Below are positions 32,836 through 41,444 of a DNA stretch of 64,000 bases, one piece after another. The stretch comes from Lacrimispora sphenoides (GTDB lineage Bacteria; Bacillota; Clostridia; Lachnospirales; Lachnospiraceae). The position numbers and the translations under genes are program-made. The DNA lies in contig NZ_FOIP01000001.1 in the NCBI RefSeq assembly GCF_900105215.1, forward strand, positions 930,001 to 994,000. Direction: 5' to 3'. How positions within the stretch are numbered: position 1 is the stretch's first letter; every line of letters begins with the position of its first letter. Under the pieces are notes generated by a model. That model ran no database searches. It had not been told where the DNA came from and saw only the letters and a list, made by a program, of their open reading frames with translations.

Positions 32836-32875
32836 AGCTTTCCTCCTGAATCATTTTAAAATCCCTGTGCGCCAC

Positions 32876-32913
32876 AAATGGAGGTGTCCCGATATTACCG
32901 GATACCTCCATTT
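32876..32913 (-). terminator. Terminator after the importer operon
   Basis: AAATGGAGGTGTCC pairs with GGATACCTCCATTT except for one position. On minus it follows the binding-protein gene stop by 18 bases. It separates the importer from the two-component genes. Confidence 0.8.
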
Positions 32914-32930
32914 AAAATTACAATTATATA

Positions 32931-34040
32931 TTATTTGTGGTTTTCATCATATGCTTCCTGCATGATGTCAAAGAGAACATAATTGTTTACATCTACCGGT
33001 TTCTCCAGGCGGCCTGCGTCTAAGAACACCTTCTGCTGGTTCTCATAATATGATTTGATGGTTCCGTCTGCCAGAGCTTTTCCTATAAATTCTCCGGTCA
33101 GCCAGTTTCCTTCTTCCGTAGTTGCCAGCATGGTGGCTTCGTCAACCTCACACTGTTTTGCTACCAGCTTTGCGATCTCATCGATATGCTCCGCCCGGTA
33201 ATCCCCGGCTTTTTGAAGAGCTCTGGCAAAGCGTACCAGAACATCACGGTTGGAATCGGCATATTTTTGAGTGGTGATAAAGCTGGAAGGAAATGTTACC
33301 TGGTCTAAATAATCCTGATTATTGGCTAACATGATTCCACTGTCTCCTAGAGCTTTCATGATAGTTCCGGTTCCCGGTGACCAGGTGGCACATGCATCCA
33401 CATTGCCGCTGATGACGGCTGATACGGTGCCGTTGGCATCCATTTCCACCAGTTCAACATCATCTGTCGTCATTCCCTTAGACTTAAGAGCCAGGTTCAG
33501 GATGATTTCTGCAGATGTACCGCTGGTTACGGCAACCTTTTTGCCCTTTAGATCTTCAATGGAATTGATCCCTTTTGCCATGTTGCCGATGACAGCATCG
33601 GCTAAGCTAGTGCAGTCTATCTGGAAGATCACCGCTTCCCCTGATGCACAAAGAGCGTGGGCTCCGTGTCCGATCTGGGAAATATCAATATCACCGGAAG
33701 CCATGGCTGCAATTTCAGCTGGCCCTCCCTGAAATTCCACCATCTCCACTTCCAGACCCATTTCCTTAAAATAGCCTTTTTCCCTTGCCGTAACGGCCAG
33801 AGAAGCGCTTCCCATATTGGGCATATAGGCAATCCTAAGCTTTGTGATATCCTGAGCTTTCGTTTCCTCTGCCTTGGTTTCTTCTGCTTTTGTTTCCTCT
33901 GCTTTCGTGTCTTCTGCCTTCGTGTCTTCTGCTTTAGTCTGTGCTGCCGTAGTTGCAGGCGTCTTTGCTCCGCCCGTGCATGCGGTCAAAGCCGCTGCCG
34001 TCATTACCATCCCCATAAGTAACGAAATTCTTTTTTTCAT
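32931..34040 (-). CDS. SsuA/TauA/NMT1-type ABC substrate-binding lipoprotein
   Basis: 369-aa binding protein. The signal MKKRISLLMGMVMTAAALTAC ends at a lipidation Cys. A striking linker of about 30 residues follows, built of five-residue EETKA/EDTKA repeats. The mature domain (from about 65) has LRIAYMPNMGSASLAVTAREKG, GPAEIAAMASGDIDISQIGHGA and GKKVAVTSGTSAEIIL, the fold used for alkanesulfonates, taurine, nitrate or thiamine precursors. It is the last gene of a permease-ATPase-binding-protein operon. Substrate uncertain; the repeat linker probably just spaces the domain from the wall. Confidence 0.88.
   Translation of the reverse strand: MKKRISLLMGMVMTAAALTACTGGAKTPATTAAQTKAEDTKAEDTKAEETKAEETKAEETKAQDITKLRIAYMPNMGSASLAVTAREKGYFKEMGLEVEMVEFQGGPAEIAAMASGDIDISQIGHGAHALCASGEAVIFQIDCTSLADAVIGNMAKGINSIEDLKGKKVAVTSGTSAEIILNLALKSKGMTTDDVELVEMDANGTVSAVISGNVDACATWSPGTGTIMKALGDSGIMLANNQDYLDQVTFPSSFITTQKYADSNRDVLVRFARALQKAGDYRAEHIDEIAKLVAKQCEVDEATMLATTEEGNWLTGEFIGKALADGTIKSYYENQQKVFLDAGRLEKPVDVNNYVLFDIMQEAYDENHK
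33858..33944 (-). repeat. 15-base coding tandem repeats (EETKA/EDTKA linker)
   Basis: About six imperfect copies of a 15-base unit of the form TTTCGTKTCYTCTGC (plus strand) encode the (E/D)TKAE linker of the lipoprotein. Third-position differences between copies show that they are not a very recent expansion. Confidence 0.75.
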
Positions 34041-34052
34041 TCCTTTCTCCTC

Positions 34053-34844
34053 CTATTTCCTGATCTCTAAATATTCCTGATACACCTGGGACCATATGTA
34101 ATTTTTTAATTCTAAAAATTCCGGTGTCATCTTTGTTTCCTGGGTTCTGGGATATGGAATCCCGATCTCCACAATCTCTTTAATCCGCCCTGGTCTGGCG
34201 CTCATAATGATAACCTTTTGAGCCAGAATAATGGCCTCATCCACGTCATGAGTGATGAAAAAGCAGGTTTTACGCTCTTTCTGCCAGGTAGCTAAAAGCT
34301 CTGACTGAAGCTGGGTCCTGGTCTGGGCATCCAGGGCTCCAAAAGGCTCGTCCATGAGAAGCACCTGGGGATTTACCGCATAGGCTCTGGCTATGGCAAC
34401 CCTCTGCTTCATTCCGCCTGACAGTTCCTTTGGATAGGCGCCCGCAAACGGTTCTAAATCCACCATTCTTAAATATTTCATGGCTTCTTCCCTGGCCTGC
34501 TCCCCTTTTATCCCCTTAAGCTTTAAGCCGAATTCCACATTTTTAAGTACCGTGAGCCATGGAAACAAGGCGTACTGCTGGAACACAACCCCCCGCTCCG
34601 GTCCCGGGCCCTCCACCTCCTTGCCATCCACGTAAACGCTTCCTGAGGTAGGCTCCAAAAGTCCGGCGATGATATTGAGCAGCGTTGACTTTCCACAGCC
34701 CGATGGGCCTACCACACAGATAAACTCATTCTCTTTTATATCAAGGCTGACTCCGTTTAAGGCTGTCATCTCTCCCTTGCGGGTAATATATGTTTTTACT
34801 ACATGATCAATTTTTACTTTTACTGCTGCATTGTCTCCTGCCAT
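34053..34844 (-). CDS. SsuB/TauB-type ABC transporter ATP-binding protein
   Basis: 263-aa ATPase. Walker A is VGPSGCGKSTLL near 45, the Q loop is VVFQQYALFPW, the signature is ELSGGMKQRVAIARA near 140, Walker B is VLLMDEPFGALD, and the switch His is in FFITHDVDEA. These motifs are complete. It belongs to the nitrate/sulfonate/taurine subfamily. Its start overlaps the end of the permease gene by 25 bases, indicating tight coupling; AAGGAAG precedes the ATG. It drives the importer formed with the neighbours at 32931 and 34820. Confidence 0.93.
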   Translation of the reverse strand: MAGDNAAVKVKIDHVVKTYITRKGEMTALNGVSLDIKENEFICVVGPSGCGKSTLLNIIAGLLEPTSGSVYVDGKEVEGPGPERGVVFQQYALFPWLTVLKNVEFGLKLKGIKGEQAREEAMKYLRMVDLEPFAGAYPKELSGGMKQRVAIARAYAVNPQVLLMDEPFGALDAQTRTQLQSELLATWQKERKTCFFITHDVDEAIILAQKVIIMSARPGRIKEIVEIGIPYPRTQETKMTPEFLELKNYIWSQVYQEYLEIRK

Positions 34845-35608
34845 CCGGTCAACTTCCTTTCCAAGTATCGTACAATCTGTTCAAAGGTAAGGCCAATTAC
34901 GCCGATAATCAGGATTCCCATAAGTACGGTCGCCATATCGTAATAGCCCTGTGCCTTTTGGATCATCATTCCGAGCCCCTTAGACGCTCCTGTAAGCTCT
35001 GCCGCCACCAGGGTGGTTAAAGAAGCGGAAAGTCCAAGCCTGGCCCCCACCAGGATAAATGGCGTAGAAGCCGGTATGACTACCTGAAAGAATATATCCC
35101 GGTCAGTAGCTCCAAGTACCTTTGCCGCCTTAATCAATGTTACATCCACATTGCAGACGCCCTGGTAAATGGTGACCACCAGTACGAGGAATGAAGCGAT
35201 AAATATTACGATGATCTTTGCCTTTTCCCCCACTCCTGCCCCCGCAATGACGAGGGGAATATAGGCCAGCGGCGGAATATTTCTCACAAACTGGATCCAG
35301 GGTGCCACCAGATTCCGAAACGGTGCGTACCAGCCCATAAGAAATGCAATGGGAATCGATGCGATGAAGCCGCAGAGAAAACCTGCGATTACCCGGAACA
35401 GACTAATATAAATATGGGGCCACAGGGTTCCGTCCTGCAGCTTTCCCATCAGTTTGGATATTACCTCCCACGGCTTTGCAAAGATGACTCCGCCAGCATC
35501 CGTAGACGCTATGAAGATCCATAGCAGAAATGCTGCCAGGATGGACAGCAGCATCCATAGCTTTGCAGGAATGCGGTTTAACATACTGTTCTTTTTTTTA
35601 CTGCTCAT
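34820..35608 (-). CDS. SsuC/TauC-type ABC transporter permease
   Basis: About 262-aa permease with six helices, beginning MSSKKKNSMLNRIPAKLWML. GAGAGGG lies upstream of both ATG 35617 (close, 2 bases) and ATG 35608 (11 bases), so either may be used; an open frame reaches to 35761 without support and overlaps the PGI gene. The EAA-like loop is LIKAAKVLGATDRDIFFQVVIPAS, and the C-terminus TFEQIVRYLERKLTGWQ is typical of the family. First gene of the importer operon, 88 bases after PGI. It may share the PFK-PGI transcript or have its own promoter in that gap, but I see no clear box. Confidence 0.88.
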   Translation of the reverse strand: MSSKKKNSMLNRIPAKLWMLLSILAAFLLWIFIASTDAGGVIFAKPWEVISKLMGKLQDGTLWPHIYISLFRVIAGFLCGFIASIPIAFLMGWYAPFRNLVAPWIQFVRNIPPLAYIPLVIAGAGVGEKAKIIVIFIASFLVLVVTIYQGVCNVDVTLIKAAKVLGATDRDIFFQVVIPASTPFILVGARLGLSASLTTLVAAELTGASKGLGMMIQKAQGYYDMATVLMGILIIGVIGLTFEQIVRYLERKLTGWQETMQQ

Positions 35609-35696
35609 GTTTACCATTTCCCTCTCTGTCTTTCTCGAATGTTTTACTATCTGTAGTTTACACCCAAAAAAGAGGTCTGGGGAGGGGGATATTTTA

Positions 35697-36958
35697 TCAT
35701 ACCTTTTTTCCCAGGGCGGCAAACATGCTTCTCTTGTATTCCTCCACCCCTTCCTGGTCAAAGGGGTTTATATTCATCATGGTACCCGAGATCCCGCATG
35801 CCATCATAAAATAATAAAACAATTCTCCAAAGGTTTCCTCTGAAACATTTTTTGTCAGAAAACGGAGGCAGGGCACCCCTCCCCTCCAATGGGCGTTCAG
35901 GGTCGCTTCCTCAGCAGCCTTGTTCATCTGGTGAAAATCCATGCCATCCAGATAGTCAAATCCGTCCCTAAATTCCGGATCAGGCTCAATCACCGCCCCT
36001 GCGCCGGGATTCTCTGCTGAGACAAAGGTCTCTATAAGGCATCGTCTTCCCTCCTGCATATACTGGCCGATGGAATGTAAGTCCTCGGAATAAATTGCTG
36101 AGGAAGGAAAGATTCCCCTTTTCTCCTTTCCCTCACTTTCTCCGAAAAGCTGTACCCACCATTTTGTCAGATAAGAATACCGGGGCTCAAAGGATACCAG
36201 CATCTCAATATCATATCCCCTCCCATATAACAGGTTTCTGGCTGCCCCGTAAAGTACCGCGGGATTGGAAGCTGGATTGGCCCGGCAGTCCTCTGCTGCC
36301 CTCTTCATCCCGGCAAGATACTTGTCCGGATCAAGCCCTGCTGCAGCTATGGGCAACAGGCAGACCAGAGAAAATGCGGAGTACCGTCCTCCTGCTGATG
36401 AGGGGAAAGAAAGAAACAAGTAACCGTTTTCTTTTGCAATCTCCTCCAGCCTGGAACCTTTCGTACCAGTCACAATGATCCGCTTTGCCATCTCCTCACT
36501 GTCATATTCTTCTTCATCCACTGGCGCAGGATTCGGAAATGGCTTCCCGGCTCCAGCGTCTCAAAATTCTTGGCAATGACATTGATATAGACGTTCCGTC
36601 CCTCCATCCGCTTTAACATTCTGCTGACGGAATAAGGGGACAGCGTATTTCCCATATAGAGGATCTCCGGCCCCTTCCCGTCTGCCAGGGCCTCTATCAT
36701 AGCCCTGGCTGCCTGGTTGGATCCCCCTACTCCCACAAGGACAAAAAGGTCCCCCTCTTTTTTGATCTCCTCTGCCTTTGCCTTTATTGCCTTCAGCTCA
36801 TCATCCGGTATGACCGGGGAAACCCAGCCCAGAACTTTGTCATGGTCCTCCATGGTAAGCAGCATGTTCATGGCCTCTCCTGCCCTTTTCCTGCTGACCT
36901 TAAAAGCTTCTTCCCCGAAATAAGTTTCTGCTTTTTTCAAATCAATTGTGACGTTCAT
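35697..36958 (-). pseudogene. pgi: Glucose-6-phosphate isomerase homologue, split by a frameshift
   Basis: Two overlapping frames together make one atypical PGI of about 420 aa. Frame 1 starts at ATG 36958 (MNVTIDLKKAETYFGEEAFK, GGAGGG five bases upstream) and runs through LFVLVGVGGSNQAARAMIEAL to RILRQWMKK before going out of frame. Frame 2 resumes with EYDSEEMAKRIIVTGTKGS, then SSAGGRYSAFS (the PGI signature) and NINPFDQEGVEEYKR with the active-site region. One missing base near 36507-36514, in an AAGAAGAA run, accounts for it. The usual SGTTTEP motif reads NFETLEPG, so it belongs to a divergent branch. It is last in the PFK-TIM-LarA-NagB-aldolase operon. Genuine inactivation or a sequencing error are both possible. 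Confidence 0.85.
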
Positions 36959-37014
36959 GCCTTCCCTCCATTTCAAAAAGGCCGATCCAGATCTTTCTCT
37001 GAACCGGCTTTTCT

Positions 37015-38178
37015 TTACAGCCATTTATCAATTTTTCGGTAACGTTCTGCCATTTCATCAAGGGTCACACATTCAACCAGCGGGGCCCTCCCGTAGGAGC
37101 CGAACTTCACGATCAAGGCTCCAACAACTTCCTTTACTCCACGTTCCACGCAGTCCACAATGGCAGCTACATCCTCATTGGGGATGGTTCCGTACATCAC
37201 TGTATCCATGATGGGAGGCAGGAATAACCTGGGATCAAAAGCTTCCTTCATAGTCTCCAGCCGCTCATAAATGGCGCCGATTGACCCGCTGTTCCTCTTT
37301 TCCGGATACCTTTCAAAGAATTCCTTCATGTTCCTGGTAACAGCAAGGCGGATATCCGTATCCACGTTAATCTTATTGATTCCTGCTCCAATGGCAGCCG
37401 TAAGCTGTTCCATGGATATTCCTTCGGTATTAGACAGCTTTCCTCCAAGACCATTGATCTCATCTACGATGTATTTCGGCACGGTAGAGGAGCCATGGGA
37501 AACCAGAGCCCCGAAAATCCCCAGATGATTCATGCATTCCTTTATGGCAATGACAATCTCCTTACGCAGCTTTACATCCTTTCCCTTAGAGGCCCCGTGC
37601 ATGGTGCCATAGGATATCGCAAGGGCATCAACGCCGGTTTTCTGGAAGAATTCCACTGCATCCAATGGATTGGTATAAGTGGAAGAATCAGAAAATACGT
37701 GATCCTCCACGCCGGCAAGTACTCCAAGTTCCCCTTCTACGCTGACTCCTCTGCCATGGGCATACTTTACCACTTCCCTGGTAAGCTCAATGTTTTCTTT
37801 AAAAGGCAGGGAAGAACCGTCGATCATGACGGAAGTATAACCGCCTTCAATGGCCGCCACGCAGGAATCAAAGTCTCTGCCGTGATCTAAATGGAGAACA
37901 ATCGGAATATCAGAATCCAATCCGTATTTTTTTACCGCATTTCCTATATTTCTCGCCCCGGCTTTTTTATCTTCCAGGGTTGCATTTAGAAAATCAATCC
38001 GTCCTCCCATGAATCCATTTGCCAAATCCGCCCCCTGCAAAATGGCAGGGGAACGGAACATTTCATGTACTTCGATTACTGCTTTGGCCTGGGCGACCGC
38101 ATTCACGTTAAAACCGCCCTGACCAAAGCCATATTTTATGGAGGCCTCCATAAGAGGTCTAAGTGGTATTAAGCTCAT
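37015..38178 (-). CDS. Class II fructose-bisphosphate aldolase-family protein (long form)
   Basis: 387-aa zinc aldolase, longer than the paralogue at 23968. Motifs are IVLHLDHGRDFDSCVAAI (catalytic Asp and zinc His), VEGELGVLAGVEDH (zinc Glu region), ISYGTMHGASKG and LVSHGSSTVP with zinc His residues, and the phosphate loop INVDTDIRLA. The C-terminal extension of about 60 residues (from IMDTVMYGTIPNED) matches long class II aldolases of the EcFbaA/phosphoketose type. AGGAG is 6 bases before ATG. It lies between the NagB-like gene and PGI, in a cassette of upper-glycolysis homologues, so it probably cleaves a ketose bisphosphate made by the local PFK. Confidence 0.88.
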   Translation of the reverse strand: MSLIPLRPLMEASIKYGFGQGGFNVNAVAQAKAVIEVHEMFRSPAILQGADLANGFMGGRIDFLNATLEDKKAGARNIGNAVKKYGLDSDIPIVLHLDHGRDFDSCVAAIEGGYTSVMIDGSSLPFKENIELTREVVKYAHGRGVSVEGELGVLAGVEDHVFSDSSTYTNPLDAVEFFQKTGVDALAISYGTMHGASKGKDVKLRKEIVIAIKECMNHLGIFGALVSHGSSTVPKYIVDEINGLGGKLSNTEGISMEQLTAAIGAGINKINVDTDIRLAVTRNMKEFFERYPEKRNSGSIGAIYERLETMKEAFDPRLFLPPIMDTVMYGTIPNEDVAAIVDCVERGVKEVVGALIVKFGSYGRAPLVECVTLDEMAERYRKIDKWL

Positions 38179-38193
38179 CTGTTTCTCCTATAT

Positions 38194-39015
38194 TCAATCG
38201 GTTAAGGCTGCTACAAATTCTGTAAACGTAAGGGTGATGTCCTGATGGTTTTGCAAAAGACTTACAGGGAATTCCGGGGTTGGCTCACCGTATCCGGCCC
38301 TCCGTACCACGGCTCTGTGCCAGTTTCGAAAGCAGCCCAAACGGATTTTTCTTGCATGCGCAATCTCATGGATTCCGACTGTGACGCAGTAAGAAGGCAT
38401 ATCCTCTAATGCTCCGTTAAAATCGCCGATGGCATTGGCCGCCCTTGTTTCCGGGCTTATTTTTAAAACCCTTGTCTTCTGAGCCAGAAATTCCTCTGCA
38501 CTCATCGTACCGTCCGCCTCGTTAAACGCCACATGACCGTTAATGCCGATGCCTCCTATGACCATGTCCACACCTCCAAGCCTTTCAATCAGCTCAGGAA
38601 TATAAGAGAGGTTGTCCGGATCCGGGAAAATTCTCTGCTCCCCCGGCATTATTAGCTCCGGCCTGATTTTAGAATAAACGTTTCTGTCCATAAATCCCCG
38701 AAAACTTAAGGGGTGATCTTCTGAGATCCACCTCTTTTCATCATCCAGGTATTCGTCCATATTTATGAACCAAACATTCTTCAAGCTTATATTTTCCTCA
38801 TTCACCATTTCCACAAAGTAAGGGTACTGTCCAACCGGTCCTACCGGGCAGATGAATACGGTCTTTTCTCCCCTGGCATTATGGCTTTTTATCTCTTCTG
38901 CCATCTGCTCAGCCATCTGACGGAACACTTCACTGTTATCCTTCATACAAAACAGTCTCATCTTCGGATTCTTCAAAAGGGCTTCCTTATGGTATCCGTA
39001 ATATTCATGCTTCAT
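38194..39015 (-). CDS. Divergent NagB-superfamily protein (glucosamine-6-P deaminase/6PGL-like)
   Basis: 273-aa member of the NagB/6-phosphogluconolactonase superfamily. NMDEYL (Asp87) and GINGHVAFNEAD near 156-167 correspond to the NagB sites, but two changes stand out. NagB's GxDGHIAFNE Asp is Asn159, and the GENKA loop Lys is replaced in CFRNWHRAVV near 228-237. The N-terminal phosphate loop is also altered (PVGPVGQYP for the usual G.PTGSTP). Deaminase activity on glucosamine-6-P is therefore doubtful; ring-opening, isomerase or lactonase-like chemistry on another sugar phosphate is possible. AGGAGGG is 6 bases before ATG. Part of the PFK to PGI cassette. Confidence 0.8.
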   Translation of the reverse strand: MKHEYYGYHKEALLKNPKMRLFCMKDNSEVFRQMAEQMAEEIKSHNARGEKTVFICPVGPVGQYPYFVEMVNEENISLKNVWFINMDEYLDDEKRWISEDHPLSFRGFMDRNVYSKIRPELIMPGEQRIFPDPDNLSYIPELIERLGGVDMVIGGIGINGHVAFNEADGTMSAEEFLAQKTRVLKISPETRAANAIGDFNGALEDMPSYCVTVGIHEIAHARKIRLGCFRNWHRAVVRRAGYGEPTPEFPVSLLQNHQDITLTFTEFVAALTD

Positions 39016-39027
39016 GTGAATCCCTCC

Positions 39028-40521
39028 TTATTTATGATGATGAGCCATACATCCGCAATCCTCATGCCCTTTTCCGCCAGGAGTCTCTCCCTTCATCATC
39101 AGATGGACGGCACTCAGCTTAAAGGTCTGGGGAAGCACCAGGATGTTAGGATCTGCTCCCACAAATTTCTTCTTTGCATCTTCCAGGGCCTCTTCCACCG
39201 TAGCTCTTGTCTTTAATCCCATACCCCGGGCATAACCAGGATCCTGGGCTCCGCATAGGTAGATGGCGGAGGTATTCATCTCAGCAACATGGGCACAGCT
39301 GATCATGGAAAAGCCATGGAAGGGATGAAAGGCATTGCAGTAACGGTATTTCCTGATATACTCTTCATCGGTGGCAAAATACTCTCCATAACGGTTCATA
39401 TCCGGTAGAGTATTCATCTGGTCATGCTGGAACATCTCATACATTTCTCTTAAATACGGCCAAAGCTCGTCATGGAAATATCCGTTGCAGGTGGAGGTAA
39501 AAATGATGACACAGTTATCGCTCATGATCCTCTTATGGCGGATCACCTGGGCGGAAATGGCCTGCATCAGCATAATGGGGTTGGTCCCCATCCCGTCTCC
39601 GTAATGGAAGAACTGGGGCATACCGAAAATCATCACATCGTATTTCTTTTCCGCCCAAGGCACGTAAGTGCGCTTATCAGCCGTAATCCAGGAGTGGGGC
39701 TGCATCACAGCCGCATACCCGCTGTTGATCTCGATCTGGCGGGACTTTGTATCCAGAACCGCATCACAGCAGAAAAATTTCTTTCCCATGCATTTTTCCA
39801 TATGCTGCCCGATCTCGTCAAACTTTGTCCTCATAAGGGACTTTCCGCTTACAGGAGTGAAATCTGCCCGGTGCATGACCTCCGGCACGTGGTGGGAGGC
39901 AATGGAACGCCAATGGGTGATTCCTGTGGAACAATGCTTATAGCCGCCGGAATAGCCGCCGTATGGGTTTCCCTGGGTGTGCCCGATGAGAATCGCCACA
40001 TCACTGTCGTACACGTATTTGTTCATCAGAACCGGATCGCCCCGCTCCGTTGTTCCAAGATCCACCAGATGATCGTAATCCTCACTGTCGTGGTTGATGA
40101 TCTGATGGGTGTACCAGAACTCATGGAACAGTTCATTCCCAAGCACGGCCCTGATTTCCTTTTCCGTATTCTTTCTATGAAGACCGTTGGAGCAGATCAA
40201 TAAGATGTCCTTTTTTTCCACGCCAGAATCATATAATTCTTTTAAAATCAGTTTTATGGAAATTTTCCTGTGGGAGGTGGGCTGTTCTCCCCCCTTTACC
40301 CGGTCGGGAAATACAATGGCTACTTTCGATCCCTTATGAGCCAGTTTTGAAAGCGGCTCCATGCCCATGGGATTTCGCAAGGATTCAAGGGTCTTTTCCA
40401 CCAGCTGATCCACCGGAATATAAGGCGGATCCGGCACTGTCTCCCCCGGAATAAATATATCTGCAGTATCGGGCAATGTGACGTTTACGGTTCCCTGTCC
40501 ATACTCTAATGCTACATTCAT
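39028..40521 (-). CDS. LarA-like nickel-pincer racemase/epimerase with Cys/His tail
   Basis: 497-aa LarA superfamily (DUF2088) protein. LarA uses a nickel-pincer nucleotide bound to a Lys to move hydride at an alpha-hydroxy-acid carbon. Key positions are present: FPDRV (Arg74), GLHR (His115), LIGH (His181), SGGYK (Lys195, the pincer anchor) and SIASHH (His210/211, nickel ligand). The family includes racemases for lactate, malate and other hydroxy acids, and gluconate epimerases. It ends with HEDCGCMAHHHK, a metal-binding-looking tail. No larB, larC or larE lies in the window, so the cofactor must come from elsewhere. AAGGAG is 9 bases before ATG. It lies between TIM-like and NagB-like genes. 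Confidence 0.85.
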   Translation of the reverse strand: MNVALEYGQGTVNVTLPDTADIFIPGETVPDPPYIPVDQLVEKTLESLRNPMGMEPLSKLAHKGSKVAIVFPDRVKGGEQPTSHRKISIKLILKELYDSGVEKKDILLICSNGLHRKNTEKEIRAVLGNELFHEFWYTHQIINHDSEDYDHLVDLGTTERGDPVLMNKYVYDSDVAILIGHTQGNPYGGYSGGYKHCSTGITHWRSIASHHVPEVMHRADFTPVSGKSLMRTKFDEIGQHMEKCMGKKFFCCDAVLDTKSRQIEINSGYAAVMQPHSWITADKRTYVPWAEKKYDVMIFGMPQFFHYGDGMGTNPIMLMQAISAQVIRHKRIMSDNCVIIFTSTCNGYFHDELWPYLREMYEMFQHDQMNTLPDMNRYGEYFATDEEYIRKYRYCNAFHPFHGFSMISCAHVAEMNTSAIYLCGAQDPGYARGMGLKTRATVEEALEDAKKKFVGADPNILVLPQTFKLSAVHLMMKGETPGGKGHEDCGCMAHHHK

Positions 40522-40568
40522 CTTATACGTCTCCTTTTCTCCAATTTTATTTAAGAATGAATCAGGCC

Positions 40569-41405
40569 CTATTTTCCTAAATAGGCTCTTATAATCTCTA
40601 AATATTCTTCAGGATAAAAACCGATTTCCCCCTGAAATCTGGTCAGAGCGATCAGTCCGCCGTCAATGACCGGAATGGAAGCCAGCATCTGTGCATTGTC
40701 AGCCTTTAATCCTCCGCCGTAGACGACTGGTAGTCCTCCTGTCACTTCTTTGATATAAGAGCCGGTCCTTGCTATGTACTCTTTATCCGGCGGAGTTTTC
40801 CCCGGTCCAATGGCCCATACCGGCTCATAGGCGATGACTACTCCCCCAGTGTCCACACCAGATAATCCGGTCTCAAGCTGCTCCTTTAATACCTCCTGCC
40901 AGCGGGGCTGCTCCTCTGCAGTCTCCCCAATGCAGTAAAGCACAGACAGCCCTGCCTTAAGAGCCTGTAAAACCTCCTGATTCAGCAGGCGGTTAACCGC
41001 ATGGGAATCGGTTACCCCTGCTTCTGAAAGGATCCCTGCCTTGTCCCTTCGTTCCTCACAATGGCCGATGATCGTAGTGGTACAGCCAATGGCTATTGCT
41101 GCGTTTGCCGTGCGGTTCGTTGTAAAGGCCCCAAAATTTCCGCCGGCTGCGGTATCCTCACGGAACACTCCCTGACAGCCGATGTTCACCGGGCTGTTCT
41201 CCCCCAAAGCACCAGCCGCCTGGATCAAATGGGCTTCAGGAAAATACATGGCAAACTCCACATCATCATTCTCATACTTTCTTAAAGCTTCCTGGGTATT
41301 TGATACAATATAGCTTCCCCACTCCCGGATAGGCGCTATGGAATTCACGCCGCCCTTTTCCCGGGGAATATCAAACCGCTTTAAATTTAAAAAAATATGC
41401 TTCAT
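40569..41405 (-). CDS. Triosephosphate isomerase-family protein (divergent paralogue)
   Basis: 278-aa TIM barrel. The catalytic set is there: Asn and Lys in NLKRF near the start, His in TTTIIGHCEERRDKAG, and Glu in IAYEPVWAIGPGKTPP. The N-terminus is unusual and carries an insert (DIPREKGGVNSIAPIREWGS) before the first helix. The phosphate-gripping end reads VVYGGGLKADNA rather than the standard S(V)GG set. ATG 41405 is chosen because GGGAGG is 9 bases away; ATG 41411 is only 3 bases from it. It may act on a substituted triose phosphate instead of, or as well as, glyceraldehyde-3-P. Between PFK and LarA in the cassette. Confidence 0.85.
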   Translation of the reverse strand: MKHIFLNLKRFDIPREKGGVNSIAPIREWGSYIVSNTQEALRKYENDDVEFAMYFPEAHLIQAAGALGENSPVNIGCQGVFREDTAAGGNFGAFTTNRTANAAIAIGCTTTIIGHCEERRDKAGILSEAGVTDSHAVNRLLNQEVLQALKAGLSVLYCIGETAEEQPRWQEVLKEQLETGLSGVDTGGVVIAYEPVWAIGPGKTPPDKEYIARTGSYIKEVTGGLPVVYGGGLKADNAQMLASIPVIDGGLIALTRFQGEIGFYPEEYLEIIRAYLGK

Positions 41406-41444
41406 TTTCATTATCCTCCCTTTTTTATTTGTATTTCACCAATT

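Noticed and set aside
33858..33944. Regular 15-base repeats as a possible array or site cluster
   Set aside because: In-frame coding repeats of a lipoprotein linker, with third-position variation typical of coding sequence.
39472..40203. 243-codon open frame on plus, opposite the LarA-like gene
   Set aside because: Antisense shadow with no recognisable domain and no ribosome site.
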